From: an uncultured Bacteroidales bacterium
GTDB lineage: Bacteria; Bacteroidota; Bacteroidia; Bacteroidales; Paludibacteraceae
Assembly: GCA_934667275.1 (NCBI GenBank)
Contig: CAKULK010000022.1
Span: 1 to 20,169, forward strand
Length of the DNA stretch: 20,169 bases
Direction: 5' to 3'
Below are positions 1-8,700 of the stretch, piece by piece (position 1 is the stretch's first letter; every line of letters starts with the position of its first letter). The position numbers and the translations under genes are program-made. The notes beneath the pieces were generated by a model that saw nothing but the letters and a program-made list of their open reading frames with translations, was not told where the DNA came from and searched no databases.

Positions 1-76
1 TGTCCTACGTTTTGTACTCATAAAATCTTTTATTTATTTTTATGTTCTATGAGTCAACCTTTTTCCGTGTAAGACA

Positions 77-108
77 CTTGTGTATGTCATTTTTTTTCAA
101 TACCTTTG
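77..108 (+). promoter_or_regulatory. Bacteroidetes-type promoter of the AI-2E/gltX/recQ operon
   Basis: TTG at 78-80 and TACCTTTG at 101-108 match the Bacteroidetes -33/-7 pattern TTG-N20-TAnnTTTG with 20 bases between. The TTG sits inside a small palindrome (ACACTTGTGT). The -7 box overlaps a possible TTG start at 106, so translation must begin downstream, at the ATG at 133. The block 77-113 matches 4635-4671 at about 27 of 37 bases. Confidence 0.8.
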
Positions 109-132
109 CGCGGTGATAGAAAAGGATTCGCA

Positions 133-1317
133 ATGCTCAAACAACTGACACATGGCATCCGCAAGCAACAGTTCGACCGCGACAGTATTATTCGCGGTCT
201 GATTACGATTGCCGTATTGGTAGCCCTGTTCCTTCTGGTGCGCCGCCTGAGCGGAGTATTGTTGCCGTTCTTAATCAGTTTTGTGGTGGCATATATGCTC
301 GATCCCATTGTTTGTTTCTTCCAGTACAAGTGCCGGCTGAAGAACCGTCTGCTGTCCGTCATCGTCACTCTGGTCTTGGTCACGGGTGTCCTGGCAGGAG
401 CCGTAGCAGCCTTGGTGCCGACCATCAGCAAACAGGCCACGGCACTCTCAATAGGAATCAAAAACTACGTGAGCACATTCGATGCCAACGAATACTTTTC
501 TCCGCGGGTAAATGAGCAACTGCAAGAATTGGTACAAAATATGGATGTGCAGACGCTGTTGCACAGTCCCGAAGTGCAGCAGGGCATCAAGACCTTGCTT
601 CCCAAAGTGGGCAGTTGGATTAGTAGTGGCGTGAGTGCCTTGATGGGCTTGGCGATATTCTTTGTATGCCTCTTGTATGTGGTTTTCCTGTTGATTGATT
701 ATGAGAAGATTGCCAAGAATTGGCACAAGTATATTCCCAAACGTTATCGTCATGGCGCGCAAATGCTGATGAGCGATTTGGACAAGAATATGAACGGCTA
801 TTTCCGCGGACAAGCCACCGTGGCTGGTATTGTGGGTATCTTGTTCGCCATTGGTTTTCAAATCATTGGATTGCCGATGGGCATTGCCATGGGGCTTATC
901 ATCGGAGTTTTGAATCTAGTACCGTATATGCAGGCGTTGGGCATCCCTCCCTGTTTGATATTGGGACTGATACAGTCGGCGGAAACGGGGCGCCCGATAT
1001 GGGTGGTGTATCTGTGTATTGCCGTAGTGTTTATTGTCGTGCAAACCACACAGGATTTGGTTTTGACACCCAAGATAATGGGACATGCCATGGGGCTGAG
1101 CCCTGTCGCCATTCTGCTCAGTCTCTCAATATGGGGTTCGCTCTTGGGCATTGTGGGCATGATTATAGCCCTGCCAATCACCACCCTGCTCATCTCCTAC
1201 TACAAACGTTTCATTCTCAAAGACTTGGACGAAGAAGAGGATGTAAAACCTCTGCCCGTAGTGCCATCAGCACCTGAAGAAAATATCATACAACAAAATA
1301 ACAACGCAAATACATAA
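133..1317 (+). CDS. AI-2E family (PerM-type) membrane transporter
   Basis: Encodes a 394-residue polytopic inner-membrane protein. Hydrophobic segments alternate with a central amphipathic region, and the C-terminal half is Gly/Pro-rich membrane sequence with an LVPYMQALG-like segment, then LTPKIMGHAMGLSP, which I recognise from the AI-2E/PerM (UPF0118) family. Members export or take up small molecules or ions; family membership alone does not prove an autoinducer-2 substrate. The reading frame can be opened at a TTG at 106, but that overlaps the promoter -7 box. The ATG at 133, preceded by AAAGGA at 121-126, is the better start. The tail (about 30 residues) is acidic and low-complexity. First gene of an apparent operon: gltX begins 8 bases after its stop. 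Confidence 0.85.
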   Translation: MLKQLTHGIRKQQFDRDSIIRGLITIAVLVALFLLVRRLSGVLLPFLISFVVAYMLDPIVCFFQYKCRLKNRLLSVIVTLVLVTGVLAGAVAALVPTISKQATALSIGIKNYVSTFDANEYFSPRVNEQLQELVQNMDVQTLLHSPEVQQGIKTLLPKVGSWISSGVSALMGLAIFFVCLLYVVFLLIDYEKIAKNWHKYIPKRYRHGAQMLMSDLDKNMNGYFRGQATVAGIVGILFAIGFQIIGLPMGIAMGLIIGVLNLVPYMQALGIPPCLILGLIQSAETGRPIWVVYLCIAVVFIVVQTTQDLVLTPKIMGHAMGLSPVAILLSLSIWGSLLGIVGMIIALPITTLLISYYKRFILKDLDEEEDVKPLPVVPSAPEENIIQQNNNANT

Positions 1318-1325
1318 TCCTTTAT

Positions 1326-2864
1326 ATGGAAAGAAAAGTTCGTGTCCGTTTTGCTCCCAGTCCTACGGGAGCCTTGCATATCGGCGGTGTGCGTACCGCT
1401 TTGTACAACTACCTTTTTGCCCGTCAGCACGGCGGCGACATGCTGTTGCGTATCGAGGATACCGACTCCACGCGCTTCGTGCCGGGCGCCGAAGAGTACA
1501 TCATAGAAGCCCTCGACTGGCTCGGTATCAAGATTGACGAGGGCATCTGCAAAGAAGCCCCCGACGGCAAAGGCGCGCACGGTCCGTACCGCCAGAGCGA
1601 ACGCCGCGAGATTTACCACCAATATGTCAAGCAACTCCTCGACTCGGGGCATGCGTATATCGCATTCGACACGCCCGAAGAGTTGGAGGCTAAGCGTGCA
1701 GAAATACCTAATTTTCAATATGATGCGCGCACGCGCGGACAGATGGTCAACTCACTCACGCTGCCCAAAGAGGAGGTGGAAGCGCGTATTGCCCGCGGCG
1801 ACAAGTACGTGGTGCGTTTCCTGGTGGAGCCCAACGAGGACGTGCACGTGCACGACCTGATACGTGGCGAGGTGGTTATCAACTCGAACATCTTGGACGA
1901 CAAAGTATTATACAAGTCGGCGGACGACCTGCCCACCTACCACTTGGCAAACATTGTGGATGACCACCTGATGGAAATCACTCACGTCATCCGTGGCGAG
2001 GAGTGGCTGCCCTCCGCTCCGCTCCATGTGCTGCTCTACCGCGCGTTCGGTTGGGCGGATACTATGCCCCAATTTGCCCACCTGCCTCTGCTCCTCAAGC
2101 CCGACGGCAACGGCAAATTGAGCAAACGTGACGGCGACCGTCTCGGGTTCCCCGTCTTCCCGCTGGAGTTCCACAACCAGAAGGACGGCACTGTTTCATC
2201 GGGCTATCGCGAGAGCGGTTACTTCCCTGAGGCGGTGATTAACTTTTTGGCTCTGCTCGGTTGGCACAACACGGGCGACCAGGAGATGTTCACGATGGAC
2301 GAACTCATTCAGCAGTTCTCGCTTGACCGCGTCAGCAAGTCGGGCGCGAAGTTCGACTACGAGAAGGGCAAATGGTTCAACCACCAGTACCTGCAACTCA
2401 AGAGCAACGACGAGTTGGCGGACCTGTTTATGCCCGTTTTGGCGCAACACGGGGTAACCGCTGACAAAGCCGTTGTGGCTAAGGTCATCGGCTTGACCAA
2501 AGACCGCGTGAACTTTGTGCCCGAACTATGGGAGCAAACCAATTTCTTCTTTGTAGCCCCCACGGAGTACGACGAGAAGTCACTCAAGAAACGTTGGAAA
2601 GAGGACAGTCCCCGCCATATGCAAGAACTATATGCACTCTTGGAAAAGCAGGACGATTGGTCAGCCGAAGCCTTGGACAACCTCGTCATGCCGTGGATTG
2701 AAGAGAAAGGATACGGCGTCGGCATCGTGATGAATGCCTTCCGTATCTGCCTTGTCGGTGCCGCCCGCGGTCCGCATATCTGGGCAATCACCGACATCCT
2801 CGGCAAAGAGGAGACCCTCAGCCGCGTACGCACAGCGTTAGAGAACATTCCACAACAAGCATGA
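1326..2864 (+). CDS. gltX: Glutamyl-tRNA synthetase
   Basis: Class I aminoacyl-tRNA synthetase that charges tRNA-Glu with glutamate in the cytoplasm. The 512-residue product is of normal length. The HIGH-type signature is at residues 18-21 (HIGG, within PSPTGALHIGG), and the KMSKS-type loop is KLSKR at 264-268. The glutamate-site start RVRFAPSPTG is intact. A short insertion with FHNQKDG follows the KLSKR loop, before the FPEAVINFLALLGW helix; I believe this is usual in Bacteroidetes enzymes. The Cys residues of the zinc-binding region of some bacterial GluRS (E. coli) are not visible around residues 98-130. It has no promoter of its own in the 8-base gap behind the transporter gene and is followed one base later by recQ, so the three are probably co-transcribed. 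Confidence 0.97.
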   Translation: MERKVRVRFAPSPTGALHIGGVRTALYNYLFARQHGGDMLLRIEDTDSTRFVPGAEEYIIEALDWLGIKIDEGICKEAPDGKGAHGPYRQSERREIYHQYVKQLLDSGHAYIAFDTPEELEAKRAEIPNFQYDARTRGQMVNSLTLPKEEVEARIARGDKYVVRFLVEPNEDVHVHDLIRGEVVINSNILDDKVLYKSADDLPTYHLANIVDDHLMEITHVIRGEEWLPSAPLHVLLYRAFGWADTMPQFAHLPLLLKPDGNGKLSKRDGDRLGFPVFPLEFHNQKDGTVSSGYRESGYFPEAVINFLALLGWHNTGDQEMFTMDELIQQFSLDRVSKSGAKFDYEKGKWFNHQYLQLKSNDELADLFMPVLAQHGVTADKAVVAKVIGLTKDRVNFVPELWEQTNFFFVAPTEYDEKSLKKRWKEDSPRHMQELYALLEKQDDWSAEALDNLVMPWIEEKGYGVGIVMNAFRICLVGAARGPHIWAITDILGKEETLSRVRTALENIPQQA

Positions 2865-2865
2865 T

Positions 2866-4611
2866 ATGACACCCCAAGAGGTGTTGCTTAAATACTGGCA
2901 CTACGATAATTTCCGCCCCTTGCAGGCGGAAATTATTCAATCTGTACTGGACGGTCATGACACTTTGGCGCTCATGCCCACGGGCGGTGGCAAGAGTCTC
3001 TGTTTTCAGGTGCCCACGATGGTGCTGGACGGACTCTGCCTTGTGGTGACACCCCTCATCGCCCTCATGAAGGACCAGGTGGAGAACCTCTATCGGCGGG
3101 ACATTCGTGCCGCCGCCATCTACACGGGCATGACTGCCGAGCAGCAGAAGATTGCGCTGGACAACTGCCAGTTCGGACCCTACCATTTCCTCTATGTGTC
3201 TCCGGAACGCCTTGAGTCCGAGGCATTTAGAGAACGCCTTTCGCGTCTGCCAATCTGCCTGATAGCCGTGGACGAAGCCCATTGTATCTCGCAATGGGGC
3301 TATGATTTCCGCCCATCCTATCTGCGCATAGCCGAAGTGCGGGACATTATCCGCCCATTCCAAGAGGGCAGACGTGTGCCCGTTCTCGCCCTGACAGCCA
3401 CTGCCACACCCGAGGTCGTGGACGATATACAGGACAAACTGGCTTTTCCCGAACACCACGTACTCAAGAAGAGTTTCGCCCGCAAGAACCTCAGTTATGT
3501 GGTTCGCCACACCAACAAAAAGGCGGATGAGATAGTACACATCTTGACTAAGGTGCTGGGCTCGGCGATTGTGTATGTGCGTAACCGTCAGCGTACCAAA
3601 GAGTTAGCCGAATATCTCATAGAGCAAGGGCTCTCCGCCGACTACTACCACGCAGGACTCTCTCCCGCAGAACGTACCACGAAACAGAATGCGTGGAAGT
3701 CTGATAATGTGCGAATTATGGTCTGCACAAACGCCTTCGGCATGGGCATCGACAAACCCGATGTGCGTATGGTCATTCACCACGACCTGCCCGACACCAT
3801 TGAGGCGTATTTCCAGGAGGCGGGGCGCGCGGGGCGTGATGAGAAACCGGCATTTGCCGTCTTGCTCTATGATGTGTCCGACAAGACCAAAGCCCGCAAA
3901 CGTATAGGCGACAACTATCCGTCCAAGGAGTTTGTGAAAGATGTCTATCAGAAGACCTGCGATTTCCTCAGTGTGGGTGCCGGCAGCGGGCGCGGGCATA
4001 CGTTCTTCTTGAATATGAACGACTTATGCCGTGTCATGCACCTGCCTGTATTGCCTGCCTATTCGGCACTTGGTCTCCTGTCACAGGCGGGATACATTGA
4101 CTTCCAGCCCGAACAGGAGATACAACCGCGTGTCCAGATACGCGTGCCGATGCGCGAAATGGGCGATTTCGCATTAAGCCCCGCACAGGAGCAGTTGTTG
4201 GAATGGCTCATGCGCCATTATCCGGGCATCTTCACAGACCTGCAATACATTCATGGGTTGGGCAAGATTGGCAAATCGATTGCTGCTATGGCGGGTAAAG
4301 AGGGTGCGGATATGGACTATCATACCCTGTTGGTCTCACTGGCGCAACGGCATATTATCACCTATATTCCCCGCGAAGTGGCTAATACTCTGACTTTTAC
4401 GCGCGACAGGCAGACGGATATACACTTGCCGGTGTCTGTATATGAAGACCGCCAGTTGCGCTATGCCGAGCGTCTGAAAGCCATGGTGGAGTATGCAGAG
4501 AACCAGCAGTTCTGCCGCTCACAACTACTCCTTGCTTATTTCGGAGAAACCGATGCCCCACTATGCGGCACATGTGATGTTTGTCGCCGTCAGAAGAAAG
4601 AATCTCTATAA
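2866..4611 (+). CDS. recQ: RecQ-family ATP-dependent DNA helicase, C-terminal zinc form
   Basis: Superfamily 2 3'-5' DNA helicase of recombination and replication repair. Visible motifs: motif 0 FRPLQ at 16-20, Walker A PTGGGKS at 38-44, DEAH at 136-139 with the RecQ aromatic-rich loop after it (CISQWGYDFRP), motif III LTATAT about 176-181, and motif VI QEAGRAGRD at 317-325. At 581 residues it has no HRDC domain. The four-cysteine zinc site (C550, C567, C570, C573) lies at the extreme C-terminus after about 200 residues of mostly helical sequence. In E. coli RecQ the zinc site follows the helicase core directly and precedes the winged helix. This order resembles a second RecQ type common in Bacteroidetes (from memory). 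The start codon lies one base after the gltX stop. Confidence 0.93.
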   Translation: MTPQEVLLKYWHYDNFRPLQAEIIQSVLDGHDTLALMPTGGGKSLCFQVPTMVLDGLCLVVTPLIALMKDQVENLYRRDIRAAAIYTGMTAEQQKIALDNCQFGPYHFLYVSPERLESEAFRERLSRLPICLIAVDEAHCISQWGYDFRPSYLRIAEVRDIIRPFQEGRRVPVLALTATATPEVVDDIQDKLAFPEHHVLKKSFARKNLSYVVRHTNKKADEIVHILTKVLGSAIVYVRNRQRTKELAEYLIEQGLSADYYHAGLSPAERTTKQNAWKSDNVRIMVCTNAFGMGIDKPDVRMVIHHDLPDTIEAYFQEAGRAGRDEKPAFAVLLYDVSDKTKARKRIGDNYPSKEFVKDVYQKTCDFLSVGAGSGRGHTFFLNMNDLCRVMHLPVLPAYSALGLLSQAGYIDFQPEQEIQPRVQIRVPMREMGDFALSPAQEQLLEWLMRHYPGIFTDLQYIHGLGKIGKSIAAMAGKEGADMDYHTLLVSLAQRHIITYIPREVANTLTFTRDRQTDIHLPVSVYEDRQLRYAERLKAMVEYAENQQFCRSQLLLAYFGETDAPLCGTCDVCRRQKKESL

Positions 4612-4634
4612 ACATTCACTTTTTACACAAATCT

Positions 4635-4666
4635 CTTGTGTATATTGTAATTTTTCCATAACTTTG
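4635..4666 (+). promoter_or_regulatory. Orphan Bacteroidetes-type promoter downstream of recQ
   Basis: TTG at 4636-4638, 20 bases, then TAACTTTG at 4659-4666. A 7-bp inverted repeat (TACACAA at 4624-4630, TTGTGTA at 4636-4642) covers the -33 box. It points right, away from recQ, but no gene lies on that strand before 5754, and the 191-aa gene in between runs the other way. Confidence 0.65.
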
Positions 4667-4745
4667 CACGCCTTTTCGTTAAAGACGAATCATAATAGAT
4701 TCCTATACGATAGGCTTTTGAAAAACAAATAATATTCTCTTTTTA

Positions 4746-4777
4746 GGTATCAAAGAAAGGACCCTTTATTTGATACC
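4746..4777 (+). repeat. 32-bp palindromic repeat, copy 1 (non-coding)
   Basis: Has the form GGTATCAAA-N14-TTTGATACC. The two halves pair with only about one mismatch over 15 bp, so it can form a hairpin. It matches the reverse complement of copy 2 (5124-5155) at 29 of 32 bases and copy 3 (6312-6343) at 26 of 32. There is no T-tract after it, so it is not a typical terminator. Confidence 0.85.
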
Positions 4778-4997
4778 CAAAATATGTGTGATATTGCTAA
4801 AAGGGCGATACAATATAATTTAATCCGTTTGGAAGAGAATACGGGGTGGGGAATTTTGTGCTGGGGAAAGCAGTACGCTGATGGTGAACTTTGAAATAAT
4901 GATATGATGAAACTTGAGTTATCGGGTGTTTTTCCTTTGTGGTGTCCAATCTTGCCGAGTTTTTAACGAATGTTAGTCGGAGTATGGAGGATAGAAA

Positions 4998-5030
4998 GCG
5001 CAAGGGATGGGCAAAGGATGCGCAAGGGAT
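4998..5030 (+). repeat. 11-bp tandem repeat, three units
   Basis: Three contiguous 11-base units: GCGCAAGGGAT, GGGCAAAGGAT, GCGCAAGGGAT. Units 1 and 3 are identical and unit 2 differs at two positions. Flanking bases look like further degenerate units. Confidence 0.85.
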
Positions 5031-5092
5031 AGGGCACTTATAGGCAACTTTTGAGGACGATTTTGTTGATATTTATTCAACTTTCACGCACT

Positions 5093-5668
5093 CTATTCCA
5101 ACCCCTTATTTTTGCCAAATTTTGGTATCAAATAAAGGGTCGGTTTTTTGATACCAGATTCGTTTAATTTATATACACAAACAAAACTGGTCGCGTTTGT
5201 TGTTGAACTCGAATATGGACGAAATTTTGAAGAAACACAGCCCATATACACAACTGTCGTTCCCGTGGTTTTGAGTTTACAATCCCCTGTGGTCCAAGTT
5301 GATTTTGACGTTGCGCTATACGTAATTTTTTTGTTAGCAGAGGAGTATAAATAGTTGTCAGAATTATTAAGAATATTGTAGCAAGATGCTGCATAATTAG
5401 CTACACGAAGTACTGATGTTATCGGAACATTTGTCAGAGATGTTTCAGAACCTTTGTAGTCTGTGTTTGCCGTAATATAATCGGAAGACGCTGAATTTGT
5501 TAGAGTTCCAGGAGTAAGAATAAATACATAATAACCATCTCCATCAACCGCATCTTGTTTTGTAAAAGTTCCCTCTCCTTTATAAGAATACTCTACACTA
5601 TACACATTTATACTCCCTACTATCAACAACATGTAGAGGATAGGGAGAAATAGTTTAATTTGTTTCAT
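5093..5668 (-). pseudogene. Truncated or silent secreted-protein gene (N-terminal cassette)
   Basis: Encodes 191 residues. A signal peptide is clear (residues 1 to about 25: basic MKQIK, then a hydrophobic core). The domain at about 26-168 resembles the internal domain at residues 994-1148 of the neighbouring large protein: both open with a GxYxxI/V strand and close with a (K)(R)FR-Y-S-x-T ... VxxYKL/LYLKE pattern. It then enters GIKKPTLYLIP at 172-182, whose DNA is copy 2 of the 32-bp repeat, and stops nine residues later in sequence unrelated to anything around it. The same GIKKPT linker in the large protein leads into about 1600 further residues, so this gene seems to have lost, or to be currently separated from, its body. 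It diverges from the large gene across an 85-base gap with no clear promoter match. It could instead be a genuine small secreted protein. Confidence 0.6.
5124..5155 (-). repeat. 32-bp palindromic repeat, copy 2 (in the 191-aa gene)
   Basis: On the minus strand it begins GGTATCAAAAAACCGACC and ends TTTGATACC. It is read in frame as Gly-Ile-Lys-Lys-Pro-Thr-Leu-Tyr-Leu-Ile-Pro. It matches copy 3 at 29 of 32 bases, with the first 18 identical and the match ending abruptly at both edges. Confidence 0.9.
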
Positions 5669-5753
5669 TATATTGTTATTTGTAGTTTATATTCGCATAG
5701 TTGCAGTAGCCATTCTTGTGATGTGTTGATTTGATAATTAATGAAATACAGAT

Positions 5754-8700
5754 ATGAATAAAACTTACTCTTTAGCATTGTTATTATCTCTCCTAACTAT
5801 CGGAACTAATGCCGCATGGGGAGATGTTCTTTTTCATGAAACTTTCGGTAACAATAATAGTAGTGCGCGTACATGGAACGACACTTATAGTGTGAAAAGC
5901 GGAATTTCTGCTGTATATAGCAATGTCTCCTACACCATTACTGGTGCCAAACAATCCAAAAATACAGTTGGACAGACAAAATCCGGACTCTCTCAATCAA
6001 CCAATGGCGCAGATGCAACATTTATCGTAGGTCCATTAAATGTGGCTAATTACGAGAACTTAAGCGTAAGTTACTATTGGAAGGCTGGTAGTATCAAGAA
6101 TAATACATATAGCACCAAATTGTATTATACCACAAGTGCTACTGAAACATATACAGAAATGACCACAACTGCAAAAGGAGCATCATCATTTGTAGAGTGT
6201 ACTTATAATTTGCCTGCGGTTGCTCAATGTGCCACATTGTACTTAAAAGTTGTCTTCAACACTTCCAACACACAAGCCGTCATTGACGAATTCAAATTGG
6301 CAGGAACAGAAGGTATCAAAAAACCGACCGTTTCTTTGATCCCGGAAACGATGACGTTGAACGTAGGTGGAAACAATGGTGACATATCAACAGATGTTAA
6401 GAATTATGATGGGGCTTTGACTTGGACGTGTTCGAAAGAAGGGATTGTGGAGATTTTACCAAGTGAAGACACCAAAACTGCTACAATAAAACCTCTTGCA
6501 GAAGGAACTTGTGATGTTACTGCATCTGCTATGGTTGAAAATGAGACGTATTCGGGAACTTGTAAGGTAACCGTAAAACCTGTTGCTACTGTTACAAGTG
6601 TATCTGTAGAACCGGCAACTGTTACTCTTTGGAAAGGAAAGACGACAACTTTGACTGCTACCGTTACTGGCGGAAATGAACCATCACAAGATGTAATATG
6701 GAAATCTGATAACGAAGATGTTGCAACTGTTGCAGATGGTGTGATTACTGCAAAGACGAAAGGAATTTGCCATATTACTGCTACATCTGTCGCAGATAAC
6801 ACTCAGTCTGCAAGTTGTGAGGTTACGGTCAAAGATGTCGCAAATACCCCAGAAACAGCATACACAGTCACCGAAGCCAAAAAACTAATTGATGATGGAT
6901 TAAATGATGGGAAGACGTATTCCGTTTATATAAATGGAATCATTGCTGAAGTTCCTGGGATTAATAACGGAATTGCGACTTATAAAATTACAGATGGAAC
7001 TCAAACTATAACTGTATTTCAAGGTTATAAAGATAAAAACAAAACGACATTCTCTAATGGCGATTTGACGGACGGCGATGAGGTTATAGTATATGGTGCC
7101 CTATATTTGTATAATAAGAAAACGTATGAACTTAATGCGGGAAATTACCTTGTTTCTCATAAACAAAAAACAACCTTAAAGTGGTCGGCAGATGTGTGTG
7201 TGGCAGAAATGGAGTATGCAGCAAACAAATATCCGACATTAACTATCACTCCCACCATAGAGAATGTGGCTTACACATACACAAGTTCGGCTACAGATGT
7301 GGCAGAAATTGCAGGGGAAGTCGCAATTACTTTGAAGTCGGCAGGAACAACAACAATAACTGCGTCCTTTGCAGGGAACGACAACTACTTGCCGTCAGAG
7401 GATTCATATACTTTAACCGTGAAAGCAGCCGTCCCGCGTTATACCATTACATACGAAACAAATGGTGGTACAACGGTTGAAAAGTCTGAGCAACAAACCA
7501 ACTTGCCTTCCACGTTCCCGACAACAACAAAGGCAGGATATAACTTCTATGGTTGGTATTTAGATGTAAAGTGTGAGACATTAGCCACGGCAGGTGCACC
7601 ACTTACCGACAACGTAACTCTGTATGCGAAATGGGAAGAACCTTATGAGGTGGGGTATGCGTGGAGTTTGATAGATGAAGAACTAACAGAAGATGTAAAT
7701 GTTTATGTAAAAGGGTATGTTTCAGCAATAGATAATGTTTCTGGGATAACGCAATATGGCAATATTACATACACAATATCAGATGATAGCAAAACCTTAA
7801 CGGTCTTTAGAGGTTATAATCTAAATAACGAGAAGTTTACTTCTGCAGACCAACTGCATCTGGGTGATGTGGTGGTTGTTTATGGAAAACTTATTAATTA
7901 TAATGGTAAATATGAGATAGATGCATCTAATTATATTTATTCGCGCACGGAGGCAGTTGCCCATAATATCACCCTTTTGCAGGATGCTGATGGTTATGGT
8001 ACAATAGGTGTGGATAAAACTTCTGCAAAAATGGGAGAGGTTGTTACTCTAAAAGCAACGCCTGCATCCCACTATAAGTTTACAGATTGGACAGTATCTA
8101 TTAAAGGGAGCAGCAATGATATAACAGTTACGGACAATACGTTCTCTATGCCTAATGCAGATGTTGAGGTTATAGGCGGTTTTGAGGAATTACCCAGGTA
8201 TGCTATTTCTTTGGCAGTTGCGAAAAATGGCGAAACAGCACGTGGAACTGCGTATTTTGAGAATACCACAGATGATATTCGTGGGTACTATGCTGATGAA
8301 GAACCTAAGATTGTCGCAAGATCATTGGATGAAGATGCCTACATATTTGACAAATGGGAAGTAACATCTGGAACGGCTACTATTGTAGAGCCTACGTCAG
8401 CCACTACGACTTTGCAGTTGAGTGCAGATGCAGAGATTACTGCCTATTTTATTCCGAAGCCTGCTGCTGCTACCATTACTTTGTGGGAGAATGGTGTAGA
8501 GAATCCGAGTAAGTTGAATGGCACTATCGGGGAGACGATTATGTTGCCGGCTACGGCGGGCGGAAACTGCAATAAGTCGGTGGAGTTTGTAGGCTGGAGC
8601 GAGGTGGAGATTAGTAACTCGGCAAGCGAACCTGCAGAAAAGTTCTATGCTCCCAGGGCGGAATATACACCAAGTGCTGAAGAAGTGAAACTCTATGCTG

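Larger units (their letters stand above)
4612..5092. other. AT-rich intergenic region with orphan promoter and repeats
   Basis: There is no convincing gene in these 481 bases. They hold a good rightward promoter (4636-4666), a small hairpin (CCTAT-ACG-ATAGG, 4702-4714), a 32-bp palindromic repeat (4746-4777) and an 11-bp tandem repeat (4998-5030). Open frames here (leftward 4797-5003, rightward ATG at 4783) lack signals of real coding. The stretch 4778-5092 could be a dispersed non-coding repeat: one forward frame gives the short peptide GNFVLGKAVR, which I faintly associate with spurious hypothetical proteins in Bacteroidales, but I cannot verify that. Confidence 0.6.

Noticed and set aside
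106..132. TTG start at 106 for the AI-2E family gene
   Set aside because: It overlaps the -7 promoter box at 101-108; the ATG at 133 has an AAAGGA upstream.
4746..4777. The 4746-4777 hairpin as a Rho-independent terminator of recQ
   Set aside because: No T-tract follows, it is 135 bases past the stop and behind a promoter, and it belongs to a repeat found inside coding sequence elsewhere.
4783..4893. Rightward 36-codon frame (starts MCDIAKRAIQYN) after the orphan promoter
   Set aside because: No ribosome binding site and no recognisable features. It overlaps the putative dispersed repeat, and other frames are equally open.
4797..5003. Leftward 68-residue open frame in the recQ-downstream region
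   Set aside because: It lies over the 11-bp tandem repeat edge, has no promoter or ribosome-binding context, and has basic low-information sequence without domain character. More likely non-coding repeat DNA.
4998..5030. CRISPR array
   Set aside because: All three tandem arrays have contiguous 11-bp units without spacers and there are no cas genes.
5124..6343. Resemblance of the repeat arms (TATCAAAAAACC) to Hin/Gin-type serine invertase sites (TTATCAAAAACC half-site)
   Set aside because: The half-site resemblance is real, but the distance between outer arms is 28 rather than 24 bases and no invertase gene is in the window, so I do not assign the sites to that family.
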